From JAFAXA01 sp963777325 (GTDB taxonomy: Bacteria; Pseudomonadota; Alphaproteobacteria; Acetobacterales; Acetobacteraceae), in assembly GCA_963777325.1 (NCBI GenBank), contig CAVZQE010000022.1, positions 1 to 64,000 of the forward strand: DNA of 64,000 bases, in the 5' to 3' direction. The notes below the pieces were generated by a model that saw nothing but the letters and a program-made list of their open reading frames with translations, was not told the DNA's origin and searched no databases. Positions 1-9,515 of the stretch are shown here, piece by piece. Numbering within the stretch: position 1 is the stretch's first letter; each line of letters opens with the position of its first letter. The position numbers were made by a program, and so were the translations under genes.

Positions 1-1
1 G

Positions 2-186
2 TATCTGGGCTTTGTGCATCGTGAGCGGCGATGGCGGAGCAGGGACGGGAAGCGCCTCTACACCTGGGATGGTTTTCACGGGAGATCGAGGTCTTCAATG
101 CGCGAGGTCTACACCTCGGGGTCTTGGACGGGCGTACCGGCGAGATGATCGAAGGTGTCGTACGAGGTAGGCGGATCGATGTCTGA
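2..186 (+). pseudogene. Colicin E3/pyocin S6-type ribonuclease toxin, frameshifted remnant
   Basis: The reading frame open from base 2 encodes a stretch ending in KRLYTWDGFHG and then fails. Shifting frame at the GGG run at 80-82 continues as GEIEVFNARGLHLG and ends in GRRIDV at the stop 184-186. Together this is the catalytic core of the colicin E3 family (16S rRNA-cleaving RNase), with the WDxxHGExE signature and the final GRR. One missing G in the run separates the active-site His (codon 77-79) from the two Glu residues. A GTG at 14 could start a small stand-alone toxin of about 57 residues, but a longer protein beginning outside the window is not excluded. The stop overlaps the antitoxin ATG at 179. 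It is either a true null allele or a homopolymer sequencing error. Confidence 0.72.
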
Positions 187-445
187 ACCCGTTTCGGCAA
201 TTCGGTCGGCAAGCTTCTTCGACCTCTACAGCCAGGGCGAGTTGCCAGCCGATGCGATCGACGATTTCATCGAGCGTTGGCACGAAAACGAGGAGCCTGC
301 GGCACGGGTCGCGCCCCTCCACGCCTATCTCGGGCTGACCGAAGCCGAGTACGCGAGCTGGGTTCAGGATCACGGGGCGTTGTCCCGCATTCGCGACGCT
401 AGGCAGGCTCTGCCGCGCGGGAGGATATCGAACCAACGTGACTGA
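179..445 (+). CDS. Small antitoxin/immunity-like protein, partner of the E3-type toxin
   Basis: This 88-residue acidic protein has a core of the type FIERWHE...PLHAYLGLTEAEYASWVQD, a pattern I associate with small proteins encoded beside chromosomal colicin-E3-like toxins. Its role as antitoxin is inferred from that pattern and from position. The ATG at 179 is preferred over the upstream GTG at 155 because it follows a purine-rich GAGGTAGG (163-170) and overlaps the toxin stop by a few bases, as in translationally coupled toxin-antitoxin pairs. The gene is intact although its partner is frameshifted, so it may now be an orphan. Its last 8 bases overlap the start of hisS, so ribosomes may pass from it into an essential gene. 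Confidence 0.65.
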   Translation: MSEPVSAIRSASFFDLYSQGELPADAIDDFIERWHENEEPAARVAPLHAYLGLTEAEYASWVQDHGALSRIRDARQALPRGRISNQRD

Positions 446-1669
446 ACTGCAACCGGTCCGCGGTACGCGCGACCTGATCGGGGAGGAGCAGCGGCGGCAC
501 CGGCACGTCATCGATACTGCCCGCCGCGTCGCCGCCACCTATGGCTTCGACGAATGGAGCACGCCGATCTTCGAGGATACGCGCGTGTTCGCCCGCACCT
601 TGGGCGAGACGTCGGACGTCGTAACGAAGGAGATGTACAGCTTCGAGGATCGCGGCGGCGACAGCATCACGCTGAGGCCGGAGAACACCGCCGGCGTATG
701 CCGGGCGCTGGTCAGCAACGGGCTGACCCAGTCGCTGCCGCAGAAGGTGTTCTACGCCGGCCCGATGTTCCGCTACGAGCGGCCGCAGAAGGGGCGCTAC
801 CGGCAGTTCCATCAGGCCGGGATCGAGTTGATCGGCCCAGCCGAGCCGCTGGCCGATGCCGAGGCGATCGCCTGCGGCTGGAACGTCCTGCAAGCGCTCG
901 GAGTTGCGGAGGCGATGACGCTGGAGATCAACACGCTCGGCGACCGGGCGAGCCGGGCCGCCTTTCGCGAGGCGCTGGTCGGTTATTTCACAGCGCATCG
1001 GAGCGGGTTGTCCGATGACAGCCGCGCCCGGCTCGACCGCAACCCGATGCGCATTCTCGACAGCAAGGATGAGCGCGACCGCCGTATCGTCGCCGACGCC
1101 CCGATTATCGGAGCGTATCTGACCCGCGAGGCACGCGCCTTCTATGACGGCGTGCGGCAGAGCCTCGCCCGGTTTGGCGTGCCGTTCATCGAAAACCCGC
1201 GCATCGTCCGTGGCCTCGACTACTACAGCCACACGGCGTTCGAGTTCGTGACGACGCATCTCGGCGCCCAGGGGACCGTGATGGCGGGCGGCCGGTACGA
1301 CGGGCTGATCGAGGAGATGGGCGGCCCGCACACGCCGGCCGTAGGCTGGGCAGCCGGGATCGAGCGCCTGTCGATGCTGCTGCCCGAGCCGCCGCCCGCG
1401 CCCGCATCAGTTGCCGTCATTCCGGTGGGCGAAGCGGGCGACGCGGCGGCGCTCGGCGTCTTGCAGGCGCTGCGGCGGGCGGGCATCCGGGCCGAAATGG
1501 CCTATCGCGGCAACCTCAAGCGCCGCCTGGAGCGCGCCAATCGCGCGGGCGCGCGGGCGGCCGTCATTCTCGGCGAAAGCGAGGTCGCGCGCGGGGTCGC
1601 GCAGGTGAAGGATCTCGCCGCCGGCACGCAGGAGGAGGTTCCGCTGGCGGACCTGCCGGCGCGGCTGCG

Positions 1670-1673
<4 letters not shown>
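438..1673 (+). CDS. hisS: Histidine--tRNA ligase
   Basis: Class II aminoacyl-tRNA synthetase charging tRNA-His; 411 residues, normal for bacterial HisRS. Visible are the N-terminal LQPVRGTRD, class II motif 2 (FRYERPQKGRYRQFHQ), the histidine-binding RGLDYYSHTAFEF and motif 3 (GGRYDGLIEEMGG). The last 85 or so residues form the anticodon-binding domain. The start is GTG at 438, with GGGAGGA at 419-425 somewhat far upstream, and it overlaps the antitoxin gene by 8 bases. Its TGA overlaps the prfA ATG (ATGA), so the two are translationally coupled. Confidence 0.96.
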
Positions 1674-2724
<1,051 letters not shown>

Positions 2725-2725
<1 letters not shown>

Positions 2726-3651
2726 TGGCCGTCGCCATCGTCCAGGAGAACGCCATCGGGGACGCCGGCGCGCGGTCGCGTCGCATCGGCATCGCGCTGA
2801 TGATTGTCGCCGTCGCGTGCTTCGCGTGCCTCGACGCCACATCCAAGTGGCTCACCCACTCTCTCCATCCGGCCCAGATGGTCTTTGTGCGCTACGCGGG
2901 CAGCCAAGTGCTGGTCTTCGCCATCTTCAACCCGCGAGTCTCGCCGGGCATCTGGCGGACCCGGCATATCTGGTTGCAGACGGGCCGCGCGCTCTGTCTC
3001 CTCGGCTCGACGACCTGCGCCTTCCTCGCGGTCCGGTACTTGTCGCTCAGCCAGTTCACGTCAATCTCGTTCGGCGCGCCGCTGATCGTGGCGCTTGCCG
3101 CCGGGCCGCTGCTCGGGGAGTGGGTCGGGCGGCGCCGGCTGGCTGCGATCGTCGCCGGCCTGTGCGGCATCCTCATCGTCGCGCGGCCCGGGCCGGGGAT
3201 GCATCCGGCCTCGATCCTTGCCCTTGGCACCGCCACGTTCAATGCCGTGTACGTGATAGCGACCCGCCGGCTGGCGGCGCACGATTCGTCCGAGACGACG
3301 CTGTTCTACACGGGGCTGATCGGAACTCTTGTCAGCCTGCCGGTCGCGCCGTTCTTCTGGACCAACCCGGCCGACCCGCTCGTTTGGCTCGCCATGGCCG
3401 GCATGGGCGTGTTCGGCGCGGCCGGGCACGGATTGCTCATCCTCGCGAACCGCTACGCCCCGGCCTCGGTGGTCGCGCCCTTCTTCTACATGCAGTTGCT
3501 CTGGGCGACCCTGCTCGGCATCGGCCTGTTCGGCTCGTATCCGGACCGCTGGACGCTGGTCGGCGGGGGTGTCGTTCTCGCCTCGGGGCTCTACCTGCTG
3601 GCGCGCGAGCGTGCGCGCCGGGAAACGCCCAGCGTCGTCTCGGCGCGCTGA
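2725..3651 (+). CDS. EamA/DMT-family membrane transporter
   Basis: A 308-residue protein with about ten hydrophobic segments arranged as two EamA repeats (roughly residues 20-150 and 165-295), the plan of drug/metabolite exporters. Substrate cannot be read from sequence. It starts one base inside the prfA stop (TAATG) and so is probably co-translated with hisS-prfA. This transporter lies between prfA and prmC, genes that are adjacent in many alphaproteobacteria, so it looks like an insertion into that neighbourhood. It ends just before the convergent DUF3072 gene. Confidence 0.87.
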
Positions 3652-3656
3652 CCGCG

Positions 3657-3881
3657 TCAGTGCTTGCCCCGACCCGTCTTTTCCTGGAGCGCGTCGATCC
3701 GCTTCGAGGCCTCGGCCTTGGTCAGCCCCTCCTCGAACGGCTCGCCCGCTTCCTCGCTCAGCGTCTTGAGGTAGGACGCCTGGGCCCCGGTCATCTTCTC
3801 GTCGCCGGTGGTCCAGTCATCCGGGTCTTTCTCGGCGTTGGAGGGGCCTTCGTGGGATTCGGTCTTCGGGTTCTTGCTCAT
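3657..3881 (-). CDS. DUF3072 family small protein
   Basis: A 74-residue, highly charged cytosolic protein. Its core (MTGAQASYLKTLSEEAGE, then LTKAEASKRIDALQ) is the DUF3072 signature, a family of small proteins of unknown function in which the LTKAEAS part resembles a helix-turn-helix of the SAP/Rho-N kind. It is convergent with the EamA gene, and its ATG shares the CATG at 3879-3882 with the putative prmC start on the other strand. No function is assigned. Confidence 0.78.
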   Translation of the reverse strand: MSKNPKTESHEGPSNAEKDPDDWTTGDEKMTGAQASYLKTLSEEAGEPFEEGLTKAEASKRIDALQEKTGRGKH

Positions 3882-4785
3882 GGCAGCTGAAACGCCGGCG
3901 TCCCCCGTTTGTTCCCGAGCCAAGTGTGTTTGCCGGGCGACTCGCGCCTTGAGCGAGGCCGGGATCGAAAACCCGAGGCGCGAAGCCCGGCTCCTGGTCG
4001 CGCACGCGCTCGGACTGACGCCCGAGTCGCTGCTGCGCGCTCCGTATGAGGAGGCGGACTGGCCTGCGGTCGCGGCAGTGGTGCAGCGGCGGACCGCGCG
4101 GGAGCCGACCGCGTACATTCTCGGCCGTCGGGAGTTCTGGAGTTTTGACTTCGCCGTATCGCCCGCGACGCTGATCCCGCGACCGGAAACCGAGACGCTG
4201 ATCGAGGCGGCGATCGCGGCCCGGCCGGACCGGCGTTCGGTGCGGCGGGTGCTCGATCTTGGCACCGGCACGGGCTGCCTTCTGCTGGCGGCCCTGACCG
4301 AGTTCACGGAGGCGAGCGGGGTCGGCACCGACCGCAGCGCGGATGCGGTCGCGCTGGCGCGCGCGAATGCGGACGCGCTCGGGCTGTCGGACCGGGCCGC
4401 CTTCGGCTGCGGCGACTGGGCGGAGGCAATCGGCGGCCGGTTCGATCTCGTTCTGTGCAATCCGCCCTACATCGCCAGCGGCGAGATGGCGGCGCTTGCC
4501 CCCGAGATCCGCCTGCACGAACCGCATGCGGCGCTGGCGGCCGGGCCGGACGGGCTCGGCGCCTACCGGCGCGTCATCGCGGATCTCCCCCGATTGCTTT
4601 CCAAGCAGGGCTTGGCCGTGCTCGAACTCGGGGCAGGGCAAGCGGAAGCCGTGGCCGCTATCGCACAGCGGGAGAAATTCGTCATCGGCGTGAGGCCGGA
4701 TCTGGCGGGAATCCCCCGTGCGGCGCTGCTTTCCTCCAGGGATGCGGGCAAAAAACCGTTTGGCACAGGGGAGGAGGACGACTAG
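3880..4785 (+). CDS. prmC: Peptide chain release factor N5-glutamine methyltransferase
   Basis: PrmC methylates the GGQ glutamine of release factors using SAM. The Rossmann motif I is VLDLGTGTGCLLLA and the catalytic NPPY sits at about residues 194-197 in LVLCNPPYIASGEM; an N-terminal helical domain precedes them. I choose the ATG at 3880 (301 residues), because further upstream in-frame starts lie inside the opposite-strand DUF3072 gene. No clear Shine-Dalgarno is present, so a slightly later start is possible. The C-terminus carries a charged extension of about 15 residues beyond the usual end. Confidence 0.93.
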   Translation: MAAETPASPVCSRAKCVCRATRALSEAGIENPRREARLLVAHALGLTPESLLRAPYEEADWPAVAAVVQRRTAREPTAYILGRREFWSFDFAVSPATLIPRPETETLIEAAIAARPDRRSVRRVLDLGTGTGCLLLAALTEFTEASGVGTDRSADAVALARANADALGLSDRAAFGCGDWAEAIGGRFDLVLCNPPYIASGEMAALAPEIRLHEPHAALAAGPDGLGAYRRVIADLPRLLSKQGLAVLELGAGQAEAVAAIAQREKFVIGVRPDLAGIPRAALLSSRDAGKKPFGTGEEDD

Positions 4786-5002
4786 CTTCAGGTTGTGGCG
4801 GGGAACGCTGTTCGCAGCCTGTCCCCAGGCCTCGGCAGACCCGGTCGAAGCGCCTCCAGGGGCGTGGACCGGGAGCCGAAGCTCACGCCGGCAGCATATG
4901 TCGAAGGATCGAAGTCAGGACCAGAAGGCTGCCTGGGCGCATCAACGCTCAAGGGCGGTGCTACTTGTCCGGCTATAGACAGGAAAGCACGATCAGAGCT
5001 TG
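4786..5002. other. Intergenic region between prmC and the DUF4167 gene
   Basis: About 217 bases without a convincing coding sequence. It must hold any separate promoter for the DUF4167 gene, but I see no clear -35/-10 pair. AGGAAAG at 4981-4987 lies 15 bases before the ATG at 5003 and could be a distant ribosome-binding site. Confidence 0.4.
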
Positions 5003-5482
5003 ATGAACATGAAACGGATGCGCGGCCGCAATCATAGGGGCGGCGGCGGCGGAGGAGGGGGCGGCGGTGGCGGTGGCGGCGGAGCGCGTCACCACGGGGG
5101 CGGCGTGCCGCTCAACCGCAACCACGTATTCGACAGCAACGGGCCGGAAGTCCGCATTCGCGGCACTTCGCAACAGTTGTTCGAGAAGTATCTCCAGCTT
5201 GGCCGGGACGCGACCAGCAGCGGCGACCGGGTGACTGCCGAAAGCTACTTCCAGCACGCCGAGCATTACTTCCGAATCCTGAACGCCATGAACCAGGCGG
5301 CGCAGCAGAATCAGGCCAACGGGCAGCAGGGCGGACGGCGACCGGCGCAGGGCCAGGACGAGTCCGGCATGCAGGCCGTGAACGGCAACGGCTCGGACGA
5401 GGCGGACAGAAGCGTGCCTGGCGTCGGCGATCAGCCGGAAGCGCGGGAGATACCGATTGCCGCATCTCCTCCCGAAAGCTGA
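5003..5482 (+). CDS. DUF4167 domain protein with poly-glycine tract
   Basis: A 159-residue protein. The N-terminus (KRMRGRNHR) is strongly basic and is followed by 15 consecutive Gly codons at 5039-5083. Then comes the DUF4167 core, NHVFDSNGPEVRIRGTSQQL continuing into a predicted helix with YLQLGRDATSSGDRVTAESYFQHAEHYFRI. The C-terminal third is Gln/Asn/Gly-rich and probably disordered. DUF4167 proteins commonly follow prmC in alphaproteobacteria; the RGG-like N-terminus suggests nucleic-acid binding, which is inference. ATG codons at 5003 and 5009 and a TTG at 5000 are all possible starts. Confidence 0.88.
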   Translation: MNMKRMRGRNHRGGGGGGGGGGGGGGGARHHGGGVPLNRNHVFDSNGPEVRIRGTSQQLFEKYLQLGRDATSSGDRVTAESYFQHAEHYFRILNAMNQAAQQNQANGQQGGRRPAQGQDESGMQAVNGNGSDEADRSVPGVGDQPEAREIPIAASPPES

Positions 5483-5495
5483 GGCGGCGCCGGGG

Positions 5496-6371
5496 TTACG
5501 TCTGCCCGGCGCGCCGTCCGGCGACTCGGGCGAGCGCGGCCCAGTCCCGGTCGCCGTCCCCGCTCGCGACCGCGTCGAGGAAATTGTCCTTCAGCACGCT
5601 CGCGAACGGCATCGGAACATGCGTGCGGTCGGCCGCCTCGAGCGCCAGCCTTATGTCCTTGAGGCCGAGGGTTAGTTTGAACCCGACCGGCTCGTAGCGC
5701 TGCTCGGCGATGAGCGTGCCGTATCCTTTGTAGGCGGGCGCCGCGAACAGCGTGGACGTGACCATGTCGAGGAAGGCCGGGGCGGGCACGCCGTGGCTCG
5801 AGGCGAGCGTGGCCGCCTCAGCCATCGCCTCGATGGCGCTCGCAAGCATGAAGTTCGCCGCGAGCTTGACCGCGTTCGCCTGTTCGGCCCTCTCGCCGAA
5901 ACGCCACGTCCGCGCGCCCATCAGGTCGAGCAGCGGCTGCACCCGCGCGATGAGTTCGTCCGGTCCTGCGGCGAGGATGTTCAGATTGCCCGCCGCGGCG
6001 ACGTCGCTCCGTCCGAGCACCGGCGCCGCGACGTAGCCGACCCGGCGCTCCGCGTGCAGTCGCGCCATCTCACGGGCGAACTGCACAGAAACGGTCGCCA
6101 TGTTGACGTGAACGAGGCCGGGTTCCGGCTCGGCGAAGACGCCGCCGTCCAGGATCGCCGCCCGCACGGCGTCGTCGTCGGCGAGCATCGAAATCAGCAC
6201 CTCGCTCCGGGCGGCCTCGGCCGGACTGGACGCGGCCTCCGCCCCCTGTGCCACAAGAGCGGCAACCGGCTGAGGAGACCGGTTCCAGACGCGAACGCGA
6301 TGGCCGCCCCGGACCAGGTTCGCGGCCATCGCGGAACCCATCGCACCCAGGCCGATGAACCCCACTGTCAT
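5496..6371 (-). CDS. NAD(P)-dependent beta-hydroxyacid dehydrogenase family oxidoreductase
   Basis: A 291-residue member of the 3-hydroxyisobutyrate/6-phosphogluconate dehydrogenase superfamily. The dinucleotide-binding motif GFIGLGAMGSAMAANL starts at residue 4. The catalytic Lys is in NAVKLAANFML, and a C-terminal all-helical domain follows. Substrate (3-hydroxyisobutyrate, tartronate semialdehyde, glyoxylate or another) cannot be told from these motifs. Its ATG overlaps the stop of the upstream DUF4743/Nudix gene (ATGA), so both are probably one transcript reading leftward. Confidence 0.88.
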   Translation of the reverse strand: MTVGFIGLGAMGSAMAANLVRGGHRVRVWNRSPQPVAALVAQGAEAASSPAEAARSEVLISMLADDDAVRAAILDGGVFAEPEPGLVHVNMATVSVQFAREMARLHAERRVGYVAAPVLGRSDVAAAGNLNILAAGPDELIARVQPLLDLMGARTWRFGERAEQANAVKLAANFMLASAIEAMAEAATLASSHGVPAPAFLDMVTSTLFAAPAYKGYGTLIAEQRYEPVGFKLTLGLKDIRLALEAADRTHVPMPFASVLKDNFLDAVASGDGDRDWAALARVAGRRAGQT

Positions 6372-7265
6372 GCCGATTCTCCGATGCTGCGGGATGGGAA
6401 CGGTACGACCCCGCCGGTCGCTCTCCCGTCCAGCTGATTGAGTCCGGGCCGCAAGCGGTGCGCCTGTTCCGTCGGGATCATGCCAAGGCGCAGGAAGAGG
6501 TCAATGAGCACGAGATTGACGTTGAACTTGAATGCGTCCGAGTAGCGCACCGCCTCGAATGCGCGGGCGATGGGCCAAAGCTCGAACGCCTCGACCTCGC
6601 CGTCCCGTGGCACGGGACGGAAATCCTCCGGCAGGTCGAGGTCGAAGCAATGCAGCAGGTCGCGCCGCAGCCCTTCGCGGCGTTCCATCGCGTAGGCGAC
6701 CCGGCCGACCGGAGCGGCGCGGCGGGCAAGGGCGGGGGGGATCGAGGCCTCCTCCTCCGCCTCCTTCACGAGCGTCTCCCGCTCCGTCATCCCGGCCGAC
6801 ACGCCGCCGGCAACGAGATGGTCGAGCTTGCCCGGATCGAGCTGCTTGTGCGCCGCCCGCCGTGCGACCCAGAGGTGCAGGCCATCCGGCCGCCGCACCA
6901 GCCCGTTCACATGCACGCCGACGGACCGGACTCCGAACGCGGGCAGGCCGCCGCGATCCAGCACCGCGAGCACAGGACCATCCGGCCTGGCCCGCACGTC
7001 GAACGTTTCTCCGCGCCAGCGGTGCAAGCCCTCCAGGGAGAGTGCCCGTGCGATCGTCTGCAATGCCGCCGGCGTGGGTCAGAGTCGCGCGGTCGTCGGT
7101 GGCGTCGATCGCGGCGAAGCGCGCGAGCGCGTCGCGGAAGGCGGGCAGTATCCAGCCCACGGTCTCGCCCGCGATCCGGAACGGCAGGCGGTGGCCGGGC
7201 AGATCGACGTTGTTGCAGGCCTGCACGTGGCGCATGAACCCGTGGCCGTCTGAGCCGCTCTGCAT
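6368..7265 (-). pseudogene. DUF4743-Nudix hydrolase, split by a one-base frameshift
   Basis: The C-terminal part, in frame from about 7063, has the Nudix box AGGVSAGMTERETLVKEAEEEAS and the substrate-side region typical of plant and fungal TPK-associated Nudix proteins. The matching N-terminal DUF4743 domain is in a different frame: it starts at the ATG at 7265 (MQSGSDGHGFMRHVQACNN) and runs through GHRLPFRIAGETVGWILPAFRDAL to HAGG at about 7071. There the frame must move by one base to rejoin LQTIARALSLEG. Fused, the two parts make a normal domain order of roughly 298 residues. Within the Nudix box the expected R-E is K-E and the final Gly is Ala. A TTG at 7063 could start only the C-terminal piece. 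Either decay or an indel error. Confidence 0.75.
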
Positions 7266-7311
7266 CCGGGCCGCCTTTCCAACCGCCGCGCGGCACGCCA
7301 CATGCCGGACC

Positions 7312-9201
7312 ATGCCGACACATCTCCCGTCCGCGCCCGCCACAGCTAGTCTCGGCGCGCACCTCAGTCCACAGCGCTCCACGCTTCAGACCGTCCGCTC
7401 GCTGCTTCCCTATCTGTGGCCGCGCGAGGATCGCGGTGCCCGCGTGCGCGTGGTGCTGGCCGCGCTCTGCCTCGTGTCGGCCAAGGTCGCGACCGTGTAT
7501 GTGCCCATCGTCTATGGCCGGGCGGTCGATGCGCTGGCTCCGAAGGCCGGTTCCATGCCGGCGATCGTCGCCGTCCCCGCCGCGCTGATCGTCGCCTACG
7601 GCCTGCTGCGCGTGTGCTCGTCCGGCTTTGCCGAGCTGCGCGACGCGGTGTTCGCGGCGGTGCAGCAGCGCACCGTGCGCAAGGTCGGCTTGCGGACCTT
7701 CGTGCATCTGCACCGGCTGTCGATGCGCTTTCATATGGACCGCCAGACCGGCGGTTTGTCGCGGGCTTTGGAGCGCGGCACGACCGGCATCGAGTTGGTG
7801 CTGCGTTTGTCCGTGTTCAACATCGTCCCGACCCTGTTCGAGATGACGCTGGTCGTCGGCATCCTGTGGGCGATGTTCGACTGGAGGTTCGCGCTTGTCA
7901 CCTTCGCGGCCGTCGCGTCCTACATGTGCTTTACACTCCTGTTCACGAACTGGCGGGTGCGGTTCCGCCGGATCATGAACGAGGTGGACAGCGAGGCGCA
8001 GACCAAGGCGGTCGACAGCCTGCTCAACTACGAGACGGTAAAGTATTTCGGCAACGAGGCGCACGAGGCCCGGCGCTTCGACGAGGCGCTGGCGCGGTAC
8101 GAACGCGCGGCTGTGCGCTCGCAGGTGACGCTCAACATGCTCAATCTCGGCCAGGCGGCGATCATCGCCGCGGGACTTGCCGTGGTGATGCTGATGGCGG
8201 CCCAGGGCGTGCGCGCGGGGACGATGACGGTCGGCAAATTCGTGCTGGTGAACACCTACCTGATGCAGCTCTATCAGCCGCTGAACTTCCTCGGCTTCGT
8301 CTACCGCGAGATCAAGCAGGGTCTGGTCGATATGGAGCAGATGTTCCGGCTGACCAGCATCGACCAGGAGGTCGCGGACCGGCCAGGCGCCCGCATCCTG
8401 CCCGCGCATCCCGGCGCGCACGGGGGCGGCGAAGTCCGGTTCGAGGGCGTCCGGTTCGGCTACCGCCCGGACCGCGAAATCCTCAAGGGCGTGGATTTCG
8501 TCGTGCCGGCCGGGCGCAAGCTCGCGATCGTCGGGCCGACCGGGGCGGGCAAATCGACGATCAGCCGTCTGCTGTTCCGCTTCTACGACGTGACCGAGGG
8601 CAGCGTCCGCATCGACGGCGAGGACATCCGCGATCTCACCCAAAACAGTTTGCGGGCGGCAATCGGCGTCGTGCCGCAGGATACCGTGCTGTTCAACGAC
8701 ACCATTCGCTACAACATCGCCTATGGCCGGCCGGGCGCTTCCCAGGCCGAGATCGAGGAGGCGGCGCGCCTCGCGCAGGTGCATGATTTCGTTCTGTCGC
8801 TGCCGGACGGCTATGAGACGCGGGTTGGCGAGCGGGGGCTGAAACTGTCCGGCGGCGAGAAGCAGCGTGTCGCCATCGCGCGCACCATCCTGAAGAACCC
8901 GCGCATCCTGATCCTCGACGAAGCGACGAGCGCGCTGGACACGCGCACCGAAGGCGAGATCCAGGTAGCGCTGCGCGCGGTCGCCTCGCATCGGACGACG
9001 CTGGTCATCGCGCATCGCCTCTCGACCGTGGTGGACGCGAACGAGATCATCGTGCTGCAGGACGGCCGGGTGGCCGAGCGGGGCACGCACGCCGGGCTGC
9101 TGGCGGCCGAGGGGCTTTACGCCCGCATGTGGATGCTGCAAGCCGAGCAGGAGGTCGGCGAGGTCGCCTCGGAACTCGAGGCGGGCTTGACGGCTGCCTG
9201 A
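7312..9201 (+). CDS. Atm1/HMT-type ABC exporter, fused permease-ATPase
   Basis: A 629-residue half-transporter that should act as a homodimer in the inner membrane. Six transmembrane segments span roughly residues 35-330. The ATPase has Walker A GPTGAGKST near residue 408, signature LSGGEKQRVAIARTI near 513 and Walker B ILILDEATSALD. The membrane-domain stretches NYETVKYFGNEAHEARRFDEAL and QLYQPLNFLGFVYREIKQ are diagnostic of the Atm1/ABCB7/HMT1 group, which exports glutathione-linked sulfur or metal species tied to Fe-S metabolism. The open frame extends far upstream, but that part is antisense to the Nudix gene; ATG 7312 begins the first plausible sequence. Confidence 0.92.
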   Translation: MPTHLPSAPATASLGAHLSPQRSTLQTVRSLLPYLWPREDRGARVRVVLAALCLVSAKVATVYVPIVYGRAVDALAPKAGSMPAIVAVPAALIVAYGLLRVCSSGFAELRDAVFAAVQQRTVRKVGLRTFVHLHRLSMRFHMDRQTGGLSRALERGTTGIELVLRLSVFNIVPTLFEMTLVVGILWAMFDWRFALVTFAAVASYMCFTLLFTNWRVRFRRIMNEVDSEAQTKAVDSLLNYETVKYFGNEAHEARRFDEALARYERAAVRSQVTLNMLNLGQAAIIAAGLAVVMLMAAQGVRAGTMTVGKFVLVNTYLMQLYQPLNFLGFVYREIKQGLVDMEQMFRLTSIDQEVADRPGARILPAHPGAHGGGEVRFEGVRFGYRPDREILKGVDFVVPAGRKLAIVGPTGAGKSTISRLLFRFYDVTEGSVRIDGEDIRDLTQNSLRAAIGVVPQDTVLFNDTIRYNIAYGRPGASQAEIEEAARLAQVHDFVLSLPDGYETRVGERGLKLSGGEKQRVAIARTILKNPRILILDEATSALDTRTEGEIQVALRAVASHRTTLVIAHRLSTVVDANEIIVLQDGRVAERGTHAGLLAAEGLYARMWMLQAEQEVGEVASELEAGLTAA

Positions 9202-9223
9202 GCGGCGAATCAAGGAGACAACA

Positions 9224-9505
9224 ATGACCGAGGATGCGCCGGAAGCCGACCCCGACCGGGATTTGCCGCCGCCCGCCGAGCTGGGCCGTGCCGGCGCGGT
9301 GATCGACAAGGCGGTCGAATACATGATGAGCCAGAATATCGGCTCGCTCGCGATCGCCTCCTCGCTGCTCGGCGGCGCGCTCGGCTTGCTCGCGCGCACC
9401 ATGTCGGACGAGGCGATCGTGCGCATCCTCGACAACGCGATCGACAGCGTCAACGCGGGCGAATTGCGGCAGATGATGGCCGAACCCGACGCCCGAGCTT
9501 CGTGA
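9224..9505 (+). CDS. Hypothetical 93-residue protein
   Basis: A clear ribosome-binding site AAGGAGA (9212-9218) precedes ATG 9224. The N-terminal third is acidic and proline-rich. A Gly/Ala/Leu-rich segment (IGSLAIASSLLGGALGLLA, residues about 40-60) could be one membrane-associated helix, and the C-terminus is acidic. I do not recognise a family. It lies 22 bases after the ABC exporter and 10 bases before an aldo-keto reductase in the same direction, so it is probably in their operon. Confidence 0.7.
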   Translation: MTEDAPEADPDRDLPPPAELGRAGAVIDKAVEYMMSQNIGSLAIASSLLGGALGLLARTMSDEAIVRILDNAIDSVNAGELRQMMAEPDARAS

Positions 9506-9515
9506 AGGAGATACC

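Noticed and set aside
399..1331. 310-residue open frame opposite hisS
   Set aside because: Arg/Ala/Leu-rich shadow of a well-supported gene in GC-rich DNA; no family features.
6907..9453. 848-residue open frame opposite the ABC exporter
   Set aside because: Shadow frame created by high GC; the exporter has complete ABC motifs on the other strand.
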